Part shown: positions 18,926 through 26,875 of the stretch, in pieces
Position numbering within the stretch: the stretch's first letter is position 1
Layout: each line of letters starts with the position of its first letter
Assembly (NCBI RefSeq): GCF_051842935.1
Contig: NZ_JBPXRR010000001.1
Location: 2,790,001-2,854,000, forward strand
DNA length: 64,000 nucleotides
Reading direction: 5' to 3'
DNA from: Pseudalkalibacillus sp051842935
GTDB taxonomy: Bacteria; Bacillota; Bacilli; Bacillales; Fictibacillaceae
Notes under the pieces: generated by a model
Told to the model about the DNA's origin: nothing
Seen by the model: the letters and a program-made list of their open reading frames with translations, nothing else
The model's database searches: none
Program-made: the position numbers and the translations under genes

Positions 18926-20040
18926 TAATCTAACCACAACCCTTTAATAATCTTAACAACTCTTTCTAAATCCTCATCTGTTATTTTCGTATCAGATGGC
19001 AAACATACTCCATTTTCAAACAATTCCTCTGCTATACCAGTACCAACAAAATTATATTTTTTAAAATATGGCTGAATATGCATCGGCTTCCAAATTGGTC
19101 TTGATTCTATATTCTCTTTTTCAAGAGCTTCCATGATATCTATTGGTCTAACATTTCCTTTTAAGGTCATTGAACTTAGCCAGAAGTTAGGGTAATCCCA
19201 TTCATTAACTGGCATAAACTCAACGCCTTCCAGGTCACTAAGTTCTCTTTTATAAAAATTAAAAATCTCTCTCTTCTTAGTTACTCTCTTATCCAAAACT
19301 TTAAGCTGCCCTCGTCCGATACCGGCAACAACATTACTCATTCTATAATTAAACCCTAGCTCACTATGCTGATAGTGTCTTGCAGGATCTCTAGATTGAG
19401 TAGCCCAAAATCTAACCTTTGCAATACGCTCTTCATTATCAGAAACGAGCATACCTCCGCCAGAAGTTGTAATAATTTTATTGCCATTAAAAGAGAAGAT
19501 TCCATAGTCACCAAAAGTACCCGTATGTTTTCCTTTATAATAAGTACCCAAGGACTCTGCGGCATCTTCAATGACTACTACATTATGTTTTTTGCAGATT
19601 TCCATGATCTTATCCATGTCTGCAGAGAGACCATACAGATGGACGACAATAACTGCTTTTACTTCCGGGAATTTTTTGAAAGCCTCTTCTAAAGCTTCAG
19701 GACACATATTCCAGGTTTTAAAATCACTATCTATAAAAACAGGAGTTGCATTTTGATAGATAATTGGGTTTGCAGTTGCTGAGAAGGTTAAAGTTGGACA
19801 AAAAACAATGTCCCCTTCACCAATACCAGCTGCTCTTAGTGCCAGGTGAATGGCTCCAGTACCTGAGGAAAGTGCAGCTGCAGCATTGGAACCAACTATA
19901 GTTGAAAATTCATTTTCAAACTCGTTCACATTCTTTCCTAATGGAGCTATCCAGTTTGTTTCAAAAGCGTCTTTTACATATTCCATCTCAAAACCTTCAT
20001 CACTCATATGTGGTGAAGAGAGGTATATTCTATCTTTCAT
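18925..20040 (-). CDS. DegT/DnrJ/EryC1-type sugar aminotransferase (PglE/EpsN-like)
   Basis: A PLP-dependent enzyme that aminates C4 of a UDP-4-keto-6-deoxy sugar. The 371-aa protein shows ALSSGTGAIHLALRAAGIG, VIEDAAESLGTYYKGKHTG and the PLP-lysine site FSFNGNKIITTSGGGM. It acts downstream of the dehydratase at 20210-22030. In most bacillosamine-type operons an acetyltransferase (PglD/EpsM) lies between it and the sugar transferase; here the two genes overlap by 1 nt with no room for one. A perfect hairpin separates it from the dehydratase gene. Confidence 0.92.
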   Translation of the reverse strand: MKDRIYLSSPHMSDEGFEMEYVKDAFETNWIAPLGKNVNEFENEFSTIVGSNAAAALSSGTGAIHLALRAAGIGEGDIVFCPTLTFSATANPIIYQNATPVFIDSDFKTWNMCPEALEEAFKKFPEVKAVIVVHLYGLSADMDKIMEICKKHNVVVIEDAAESLGTYYKGKHTGTFGDYGIFSFNGNKIITTSGGGMLVSDNEERIAKVRFWATQSRDPARHYQHSELGFNYRMSNVVAGIGRGQLKVLDKRVTKKREIFNFYKRELSDLEGVEFMPVNEWDYPNFWLSSMTLKGNVRPIDIMEALEKENIESRPIWKPMHIQPYFKKYNFVGTGIAEELFENGVCLPSDTKITDEDLERVVKIIKGLWLD

Positions 20041-20156
20041 TTTAGGAGTCTTCCTTCCATAAATTATTGCTTATTTATCTTAGTAGTTTAGTACTTATTT
20101 GAATTCTTTAGTTCCTATGTATCCCTAAATAACTACTAAAGCACTAAGTGATTCTC

Positions 20157-20196
20157 ACAATGGAAAACCCATCTTGATAGATGGGTTTTCCATTGT
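20157..20196 (-). terminator. perfect 18-bp hairpin inside the polysaccharide operon
   Basis: ACAATGGAAAACCCATCT (20157-20174) and its exact complement (20179-20196) flank a TGAT loop. As minus-strand RNA the GC core is followed by UUUU then CC, so it could work as a weak intrinsic terminator. It lies in the 169-nt gap between dehydratase and aminotransferase, about 2.1 kb downstream of the EAR-like RNA. Confidence 0.55.
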
Positions 20197-20209
20197 AATG
20201 CTATAAGTA

Positions 20210-22030
20210 TTAATTAAGGTTACTCACTAACAACTCTTCTTGTTTCTTGTTAGCTAGTTCCAACACATATTTTGATAAATCTTCTTTATTGAAACTCCAG
20301 TGATTTTCAACTAAATAAGATACTCTGTCATATTCAATCTCAACTGACTTCCCAATGAAGATTTTAGGGAATACTGCTTCAGGATGGACTTCATTTTCAC
20401 CAAGAAGCTCCTCATACATCTTTTCTCCTGGTCGAATCCCTGAAAACTTTATTCCAATTTCATCAACAGCATAGCCTGATAGCTGGATAAGGTTCTTAGC
20501 AAGATCTACGATTTTTACTGGTTCTCCCATATCCAATACAAATATTTCTCCTCCACTTGCTAAAGCTCCAGCTTGAATGACCAAACGAGATGCTTCTGGT
20601 ATCGTCATAAAGTATCTTGTCATCTCTGGATGTGTAACGGTTACCGGTCCCCCAGCTTCAATTTGCTTTTTGAATAATGGAATGACGCTACCTCGACTTC
20701 CTAATACATTTCCAAAGCGTACTGCCACAAAATTGGTATGGCTCTTACAATCTAAGTCTTGAATAACCATCTCAGCAATGCGTTTTGTGGATCCCATTAC
20801 ATTTGTCGGGTTTACCGCTTTATCGGATGAAACAAGAACAAATGTACCTACACCAAATACATCAGAAGCATCTGCAACATTCTTTGTTCCGATGACATTG
20901 TTTTTCACAGCTTCTTGTGGATTGTATTCCATTAGTGGAACATGTTTATGAGCGGCTGCATGATATACGACATCCGGTCTATGTGTGTTCATCACTTCAA
21001 AGATACGGTCTCGATCCTGGATATCGGCAATAATCGGGATGATTTCAAGTTGCTTACCGTATTTTTGTTTTAGTTCCATATCAATTTGATAGATTGAATT
21101 TTCTCCATGACCTAATAGTAAAACCTTTTTCGGTTTGAATTTACATACTTGCCGGCAAATTTCCGATCCGATGGATCCTCCTGCACCAGTTACAAGGATG
21201 GTTTGTCCGAATAATTCATTAGAGATACTTTGTATATCCAGTTCTACAGGATCTCTTCCTAATAGATCCTCGACTTTCACATCCCTAAATTGGTTGATGG
21301 AAACATTGCCGAGCATAAGATCTTCTATCTTTGGAAGGATCTGTGTCTTAACGTTTGTCTTCATACATTCCTGATAAATTCGATTTAATTCTGATTTCTT
21401 TAAAGAAGGAATGGCTATAATAATATGATCCACTTCTAGTTTATTTGCAACTTTACTTATGTCTTTGGAAGTTCCTAGAACCGGTACACCGAGAATTTCA
21501 AGTTGTTGCTTTTTTACATCGTCATCCACAAAAGCAACCGGATTTAATTCCGTTATGTTATTTTGTCTTAATTGTCGTAATACCATCGTTCCAGCTGAAC
21601 CAGCGCCGATGATTAATGTTCGTTTTTGTTTATGTTTTGGACTTATGTATGTATCTCTATAGATGCGCCAAATAAATCTTGAACCTCCAATTAATAGCAT
21701 GTGCAGCATCCAGGTTATGATGAGTGCTTTAAAAAAGATATCTTGTACAATCAAAAGTTGCGCTAACCCTGCACCTACAATTGAAAACGTTACGGTCTTA
21801 AAGATGACAACCAATTCTCCAATACTTGCATACTGCCATACTCGCTTGTACAACTTATAATAATAGGATAAAATATGATGACTGATTAATAGCACGATCG
21901 AGCTTGCAAGAATCGACTCTGAAAATAACACCTTATGGTAACTTAATAGATAGCTACTTACATAGATTGCAGATAGCACAATAATGGAATCTACGAAAAT
22001 CAAAAAGGAAATTCTTTTTCGATATGTCAC
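20210..22030 (-). CDS. membrane-bound UDP-GlcNAc 4,6-dehydratase (PglF/CapD/EpsC-type)
   Basis: Forms UDP-4-keto-6-deoxy-GlcNAc for the first sugar of the repeat unit. The 606-aa protein has four N-terminal membrane segments (about 1-130), a first Rossmann domain (GAGSAGTMVLRQL) and a second catalytic SDR domain (TGAGGSIGSEICRQV; SSDKAVNPTNVMGSTKR; GEIFVLDMGEPVKI). The GTG start at 22030 has GAGGTG upstream and directly follows the stop of the 51-aa ORF. Its distance from the EAR-like RNA is like that of epsC in B. subtilis. Confidence 0.93.
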   Translation of the reverse strand: MTYRKRISFLIFVDSIIVLSAIYVSSYLLSYHKVLFSESILASSIVLLISHHILSYYYKLYKRVWQYASIGELVVIFKTVTFSIVGAGLAQLLIVQDIFFKALIITWMLHMLLIGGSRFIWRIYRDTYISPKHKQKRTLIIGAGSAGTMVLRQLRQNNITELNPVAFVDDDVKKQQLEILGVPVLGTSKDISKVANKLEVDHIIIAIPSLKKSELNRIYQECMKTNVKTQILPKIEDLMLGNVSINQFRDVKVEDLLGRDPVELDIQSISNELFGQTILVTGAGGSIGSEICRQVCKFKPKKVLLLGHGENSIYQIDMELKQKYGKQLEIIPIIADIQDRDRIFEVMNTHRPDVVYHAAAHKHVPLMEYNPQEAVKNNVIGTKNVADASDVFGVGTFVLVSSDKAVNPTNVMGSTKRIAEMVIQDLDCKSHTNFVAVRFGNVLGSRGSVIPLFKKQIEAGGPVTVTHPEMTRYFMTIPEASRLVIQAGALASGGEIFVLDMGEPVKIVDLAKNLIQLSGYAVDEIGIKFSGIRPGEKMYEELLGENEVHPEAVFPKIFIGKSVEIEYDRVSYLVENHWSFNKEDLSKYVLELANKKQEELLVSNLN

Positions 22031-22186
22031 TTACTTACACCTCGATTCATTTTTTATTCTTTGTTCAATGGCATGATTGATTTGGATCCTGATTTCTTCT
22101 ATTTGTTCTAAGGGTGCATCTTGTTTTATGTATCGTATGGCTTTATTAATGGATTTCGGAAATGATTCATTATTTCTCAAAAACAT
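22031..22186 (-). CDS. 51-aa hypothetical protein between the EAR-like RNA and the dehydratase
   Basis: ATG at 22186 is preceded by AGGAGAGG at ideal spacing, and the TAA at 22031-22033 abuts the GTG of the dehydratase. The product is soluble, highly charged and probably one or two helices (for example PLEQIEEIRIQINHAIEQRI). I do not recognise a family. Its perfect ribosome site and coupling to the next gene argue that it is translated; it may serve only to couple translation. Confidence 0.65.
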   Translation of the reverse strand: MFLRNNESFPKSINKAIRYIKQDAPLEQIEEIRIQINHAIEQRIKNESRCK

Positions 22187-22289
22187 CTACCTCTCCTAAA
22201 TGAGGATCATCCAATAAAATAACCCTCAAAAAAACATATATACTACGAAAGTTATAAATGGCGAATATAAGATAATTATGTATTTAGGC

Positions 22290-22400
22290 ATCTAACCCGC
22301 CCTCACGCTATACTCGTGACAACGAAGTGTCTAAGGTGTGTTTCTACCCACAGTATAGCCGAGTGCCTCCATTGATAGTGGTGAGGAGACATTACCCCTT
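22290..22400 (-). ncRNA. EAR-like (eps-associated RNA, epsC motif) antitermination element
   Basis: In minus-strand sense CCTCAC (22381-22386) pairs with GTGAGG (22301-22306), and stacked on it GCTATACT (22352-22359) pairs perfectly with AGTATAGC (22307-22314), enclosing further small hairpins including a GACAC-TTCG-TTGTC loop. The position, between the tyrosine kinase/phosphatase genes and an epsC-type dehydratase in a long polysaccharide operon, is exactly that of the B. subtilis EAR RNA, which makes RNA polymerase read through distant terminators. Structure is seen; family membership is inferred from structure and place. Confidence 0.75.
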
Positions 22401-22416
22401 GGGAAGATGAACCTAT

Positions 22417-23181
22417 TTAGAAAATCCCAAGAAACCTTTTCTTAATCTGTAATGGTGATTCTAGATGTATGGTTTCCCCTTGAATAAGTAGTTCTGCGTT
22501 TTCCATCATCATATATCTTTGGCTAATACCAAACTTCTTTTCAATTTCCTCATAAGCAGGTCGTAAATTAAATCCACGCGATGTTGTATTATGTGCATCT
22601 GAGGCTACAAAATGTGTTAGATTGTGTTCTATAAGTTGGTAGGAGAATTTCCTGATTGATTTCCCGAATTTTCCAATTACACTAGATGCTGTGACTTGAG
22701 TTAAAGCGCCATCACTTACCAGTTCATACAACTTTTCAGGGCGCTCAATCAACTCCTGGTTTCGTTCAGGGTGAACGATTACCGGGATTAGCCCAACGAG
22801 TTGAAGTTCAAATATTAATTGCTTGGCGTAGCGAGGGACATGATTAGATGGAAATTCTAAAAAGATGTATTTCCCGCCATTATTCAGGGATAATAGTTCA
22901 CCTTTTTCATAATCCTGTACCATTTCTCCATAGATTCGGTTTTCTTGTCCTGGTAGGATCGTTAGTGGAATTTGCGCTTCATTTAGCTTTTCATTCAATT
23001 GTGTAACATGTGTATGTATATCAGTTTTGTAATTATCATATCTACCGTTTTTATGGTGGGGAGTGGCGATGATTTGTGTAATCCCCTCATCAACAGCCGC
23101 ATTTGCCATCAATAGACTTTGTTCAATTGTCTGGGCTCCATCATCGATTCCAGGTAGGATGTGGCAATGTATATCAATCAT
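22417..23181 (-). CDS. PHP-type tyrosine-protein phosphatase (CpsB/CapC/YwqE-like)
   Basis: Dephosphorylates the tyrosine kinase encoded next to it and so controls polymer assembly. The 254-aa protein begins with the metal-binding MIDIHCHILPGIDDG, followed by ATPHHKNGRYDNY, HPERNQELIE and FVASDAHNTTSRGF, which supply the histidines and aspartates of the PHP site. The ATG is preceded by AGGTGTGA. The EAR-like RNA begins about 20 nt after its stop. Confidence 0.92.
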   Translation of the reverse strand: MIDIHCHILPGIDDGAQTIEQSLLMANAAVDEGITQIIATPHHKNGRYDNYKTDIHTHVTQLNEKLNEAQIPLTILPGQENRIYGEMVQDYEKGELLSLNNGGKYIFLEFPSNHVPRYAKQLIFELQLVGLIPVIVHPERNQELIERPEKLYELVSDGALTQVTASSVIGKFGKSIRKFSYQLIEHNLTHFVASDAHNTTSRGFNLRPAYEEIEKKFGISQRYMMMENAELLIQGETIHLESPLQIKKRFLGIF

Positions 23182-23298
23182 GTTTAATCACACCTATTTT
23201 TAGGTTAACTAGTACATTTTTCCTGTTTACGAATGTTATCTTAACAAAATATCCCACGAATGGAAAGGGGGGAATTTTGTCGAATCCCCCATTTTTTA

Positions 23299-24009
23299 TC
23301 AATTACTACCATAGTAATAATAATAGTTGCCTTTTTTCATCTTTTTTCGGTTCAATACGACACCTAAGACCTTTGCTTTTGCAGAATTTAGGAGTTCTTT
23401 TGACTTTAGTGCCATCTCATTTTCCGTTTTGCCGCTTGAAACGACGAGCACTACACCATCACATAGGTTAGCAAGTACTTGACCGTCCGTTACAGCCAAT
23501 ACCGGTGGCGAATCGAAGAGAATAAGATCATAACTCTCTTTCGCTTCTTCCACTAGTGCTTTCAATGCACGTGACCCTAGAAGTTCAGCTGGGTTTGGCG
23601 GAACCGGACCACTTGCTAATATATCTAGGCGATCGATTTCAGATGAATTAATACATTCGGAAAGATTAGCTTGGCGAGTCAACACATTCGACAAGCCACG
23701 GACATTACTTACACGGAATGTGTAGTGGGCTGTTGGTTTTCTCATATCTGCATCAATAAGTAGTACTCTTTTTCCTTGTTGAGCCATGACGACAGCCAGG
23801 TTTGCTGCAGTTGTCGATTTCCCTTCCCCAGGTCCTGAAGAAGTCACCATGATTGTTCGATATTCTTGATCGATGGCAGAAAATTGAATGTTTGTACGAA
23901 TGGTTCTATATTGCTCTGAAATTGGTGACTTTGAGTTGAAATGTGTAATTAGGCTTCTTTCTTTAAAGTCCCGTATCGTTTTTCGTTGATTACGCTTCAA
24001 TGCTTTCAC
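23299..24009 (-). CDS. bacterial tyrosine kinase (CapB/CpsD/YwqD-type)
   Basis: A cytoplasmic autophosphorylating BY-kinase of 236 aa. Walker A SSGPGEGKST is at residues 57-66, Walker A' LLIDADMR at 83-90 and Walker B DLILFDSPP further on. The C-terminus carries five consecutive tyrosines (229-233), the phosphorylation cluster. The activating membrane partner is the Wzz-like protein upstream, whose gene overlaps this one by 20 nt. Phosphatase 22417-23181 completes the switch. A 117-nt gap with a small GGGGGA/TCCCCC hairpin (23268-23290) separates them. Confidence 0.94.
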   Translation of the reverse strand: MKALKRNQRKTIRDFKERSLITHFNSKSPISEQYRTIRTNIQFSAIDQEYRTIMVTSSGPGEGKSTTAANLAVVMAQQGKRVLLIDADMRKPTAHYTFRVSNVRGLSNVLTRQANLSECINSSEIDRLDILASGPVPPNPAELLGSRALKALVEEAKESYDLILFDSPPVLAVTDGQVLANLCDGVVLVVSSGKTENEMALKSKELLNSAKAKVLGVVLNRKKMKKGNYYYYYGSN

Positions 24010-24727
24010 TTCCTACTCGATGCTTTAATTGATTGCGGTGTGGATTGGTTTGTTCTTCATCCATTTCAGCAATTACTCCCAATACAGGAAGGTCTAGTAA
24101 CTTTTCTAAATCTTGTTCAGTCTTAATTGTATTATCCAAATATTCTAGTAAGAATGCTAAACCTACACCAACCATTAATCCGACAACCATTGCAATAGCA
24201 ATGTTAAGAGGTGGATTCGGGCTTACAGGAGATGCATTTTCTTTCAATTCTGCTTTTGATAGAATTTTCACATTATCAACATTCATAATCGATGTGATTT
24301 CCGCTTGGAATGTTTCCGATACGGTGTTGGCAATATTAACAGCCATTTCTGGATCAGGGTCCTTTACAACCACTGAAAACACCTGTGAATTCTGCTCGCT
24401 GTTTACTGTCACTTTTTCGGTCAATGAACCGACTGAGTCCAACCCCAATTCTTCTTGGACTTTTTGAAGAATCGTTGGACTTTTGATGATCACTCGGTAT
24501 GTATTAATCATTTCGACATTTGTTCGCACTTGATTTATGTCCAAAGATTGTTGTCCTTCATTTGATTGATTGACAAGAATTTGTGTTGAAGATTGATAGA
24601 TTGGAGTTAGAAAGAAGTAACTAATGACCCCACTCATCCCCATTGCAATGACGGTGACCAGGATAATCATCCAGATCCGCTTCTGTAACGTTGCAAATAT
24701 TTCTTTGAGACTGATTGTTTCTTCCAT
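23990..24727 (-). CDS. Wzz/CapA-type polysaccharide co-polymerase and kinase activator
   Basis: A 245-aa membrane protein with two transmembrane helices (about 18-40 and 175-200) around an extracytoplasmic domain and the PNPPLNIAIAMVVGLMVGVG signature of Wzz-family proteins near the second helix. In Gram-positives this subunit activates the separate BY-kinase through its cytosolic C-terminus. The ATG at 24727 follows GGGGGA; a longer frame to 24763 has no ribosome site. It is the first gene of the polysaccharide operon. Confidence 0.92.
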   Translation of the reverse strand: MEETISLKEIFATLQKRIWMIILVTVIAMGMSGVISYFFLTPIYQSSTQILVNQSNEGQQSLDINQVRTNVEMINTYRVIIKSPTILQKVQEELGLDSVGSLTEKVTVNSEQNSQVFSVVVKDPDPEMAVNIANTVSETFQAEITSIMNVDNVKILSKAELKENASPVSPNPPLNIAIAMVVGLMVGVGLAFLLEYLDNTIKTEQDLEKLLDLPVLGVIAEMDEEQTNPHRNQLKHRVGSESIEA

Positions 24728-24768
24728 AATTTCCCCCACTAAATGATAAGTTCTATATTTCATCCCGT

Positions 24769-24777
24769 ATTATAGCA
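24769..24777 (-). promoter_or_regulatory. extended -10 promoter of the polysaccharide operon
   Basis: Minus-strand TGC-TATAAT (24769-24777) is a perfect extended -10 about 40 nt before the first start codon; no good -35 is seen, as is usual for this class. It would drive the operon from 24.7 kb to about 6.7 kb. Confidence 0.55.
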
Positions 24778-24873
24778 CATTTAACTGGCATAAATCGGGA
24801 AATTTTTTGTTAGTTTTGTAAATATTAGTCCAAATATGACATTTGCACTATCATTCTAGAATAATTTTGGCAC

Positions 24874-24905
24874 AAAAAAGGAACCAGTAATCCGTTACTG
24901 ATTCC
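24874..24905 (-). terminator. terminator of the CWB2 transglycosylase gene
   Basis: GGAATCAGTAA and TTACTGGTTCC form an 11-pair stem with one wobble, followed by TTTTTT on the minus strand, 10 nt after the stop codon. It also insulates the polysaccharide promoter. Confidence 0.85.
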
Positions 24906-24915
24906 CTAATTTTGT

Positions 24916-26712
24916 TTATTCAGTTAAATCACTAAGTTGATATTGAACATTAACGACGTCCGAACCGCCTAACAACTTAAAGTGTGTCATTTGGTTGCTT
25001 GTAACATTCTTTTGAATTGCATTTGGTACAGAATCCGTTTTCACCAGCAATATTGGGGTATTTCGTTTGGCGGCTAAAACAGAACCTGTAAGTGCATCCG
25101 CAAACTTGTAACCTGTAGCGACGAAAGCTTCTTTCGCGGTACTATGATATTTTTTTACAACCTCTGCATTCGTGTCCCAACGCTCTGCTCCAGAAATCCG
25201 ATTGGCATCAGGAAGATTTTTCAGTATGTTATTCGATACCATGCTAGTTCCACCTACGACAATTGATTTCTTAACGCCTTTCAGAGCTGTAGATGTATAA
25301 CCTGGTAATTCATTGTTGTTGGTTAATAAAATCGGGATTCCGTTTCGCGCCGCATATGGTGCAATGGCTAAGGCATCCGGGAACTTCCATCCGTAGGCGA
25401 CTACTGCTTGATCGTAGTTGACGCCCAATTTCTTCATTTCTTCTGCAATAAGAGCTGCAGTATGATAACGGTTTTTCCCACCGATACGTTGTATGTTTGT
25501 AATACCCAATTCAGTTTTAATCGAATTTTTGACTTTGTCACTTACCGCAGATCCACTGCCTAAAATGACCACTTTTTTAGCACCTAACCGTTTGATTTCA
25601 TTCTTGGTTGCATCATTCAGCTTGCCTGTATTCGTTAACAAGATTGGTGCATTCAGATGATAGGCAAGTGGGGCACCAGCCAATGCATCCGGGAAGTCGA
25701 AAGCTCGAGCTAACACAACTGTATCCGCTGTCTTCCAGCCTTCCTTCGAAATTTCAACAGCTGTTTCATACCGCTCTTTACCTGATAACCTTTCTGCAAA
25801 ATCTCTTAATGTACTAGAGGCGGCATAACCAATGGTTCCATCTTTCAGTTGAACTTTGTACCATACATAATGTTTGTATCTCATGCCACTATCAGAAGTC
25901 CCATGTTTGTGTGATTGATCATATACAAAAGAATCCAAGATGGTTACTGTTTGAAATTCATCATTCTCGATGTTACCAACATCTCTAGAATCACGGTATG
26001 GTCCGCTTCTGATATTTGCTCCATATACTGTTTTGGTGATACTCGTATCATTAAACTGATGCTTTGTCGTTTGAGCTGGTTTTTCTGTTTTGTATAGCTG
26101 CTTTTCAAAGTATAGTAGATCATTTTCATAACGGAATTCTGAAGGATTAAACTTTATTTCTGCAAGGTTGATTCCAGGGTTATACGCTTCAAGGAACCCA
26201 AAGACTTTGTATTGATACGCGTCTTTATTGATTGTTCCGTCTGCTTTTTTGACCGGGCTGTTTGCAGGAACCAATCCGTTATATGCCATTACGGCAAAAT
26301 ACCAATTTTCTAATTTGTCTTTTGTTTGGTCGTTGATGTTTGGAATTCTTTTACCAGACATATTCCATTTTTCTAATAGTATTTGAAGACCTGCATCGAT
26401 ATTGTACTCGATATCGGATTTCAACTTTTCTTCGTTAAACTGGCTTTTATCGGTTACTTGCATGATTCCGATTCCACCGTCTGAAGTAATATGGGGTTGA
26501 CCATTTTTAAACTGATCCCATGCACTTTCCGCATATGCTACCGCTTTTACGATTTCAGGTGGAATTCCCTTTTCTATCGCTTTTTCAGTTAGCAATTTAT
26601 TAATCTCTGAATAGGATGGATTTTCATAGGATTCTGCTGCTAAACTATCCTGAGGTATGTAAAATGACGTGAGTGCAAAACAAAGTATTAAAGCTACAAA
26701 TTTTTTATACAA
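24916..26712 (-). CDS. secreted lytic transglycosylase with SH3-like and three CWB2 cell-wall-binding repeats
   Basis: A 598-aa exported protein. Signal peptide 1-26; SLT-type lysozyme fold about 35-200 with the catalytic Glu62 in YAESAW and GGIGIMQVT; an SH3b-like segment about 225-310 (GANIRSGPYRD); then three PF04122-type repeats from about 312 to 598, each with the FPDALAGAPLAYHLNAPILL or similar signature and a VVILGSGSAVS-like end. CWB2 modules hold proteins on anionic wall polymers. AGAGGAGGG precedes the ATG. It stands immediately upstream of the polysaccharide operon and opposite the LCP gene. Confidence 0.9.
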   Translation of the reverse strand: MYKKFVALILCFALTSFYIPQDSLAAESYENPSYSEINKLLTEKAIEKGIPPEIVKAVAYAESAWDQFKNGQPHITSDGGIGIMQVTDKSQFNEEKLKSDIEYNIDAGLQILLEKWNMSGKRIPNINDQTKDKLENWYFAVMAYNGLVPANSPVKKADGTINKDAYQYKVFGFLEAYNPGINLAEIKFNPSEFRYENDLLYFEKQLYKTEKPAQTTKHQFNDTSITKTVYGANIRSGPYRDSRDVGNIENDEFQTVTILDSFVYDQSHKHGTSDSGMRYKHYVWYKVQLKDGTIGYAASSTLRDFAERLSGKERYETAVEISKEGWKTADTVVLARAFDFPDALAGAPLAYHLNAPILLTNTGKLNDATKNEIKRLGAKKVVILGSGSAVSDKVKNSIKTELGITNIQRIGGKNRYHTAALIAEEMKKLGVNYDQAVVAYGWKFPDALAIAPYAARNGIPILLTNNNELPGYTSTALKGVKKSIVVGGTSMVSNNILKNLPDANRISGAERWDTNAEVVKKYHSTAKEAFVATGYKFADALTGSVLAAKRNTPILLVKTDSVPNAIQKNVTSNQMTHFKLLGGSDVVNVQYQLSDLTE

Positions 26713-26802
26713 ATGATCCCTCCTCTTTTTTTCTCATTCATTCTATCAAATTTACCAATCTATTACCATTTAATTTTCCATATTTAATAATTTTTGGTAG
26801 TA

Positions 26803-26831
26803 TTGCCTATTCCTTCTGGAAGGGTTATAAT
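26803..26831 (+). promoter_or_regulatory. sigma-A promoter of the LCP gene
   Basis: TTGCCT (26803-26808) and a perfect TATAAT (26826-26831) with a 17-nt spacer, 45 nt upstream of the LCP start codon. Confidence 0.6.
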
Positions 26832-26875
26832 CTCTATCAGATTTACTAATTTTTAGAGTTGGGAATGGTATTTGA

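Noticed and set aside
24033..24467. 144-aa plus-strand frame opposite the Wzz-like gene
   Set aside because: Antisense shadow; the minus-strand protein has clear family features and a ribosome site.
24750..24756. SinR-like box (GTTCTAT) near the polysaccharide promoter
   Set aside because: A single 7-mer with one mismatch to GTTCTYT is expected by chance.
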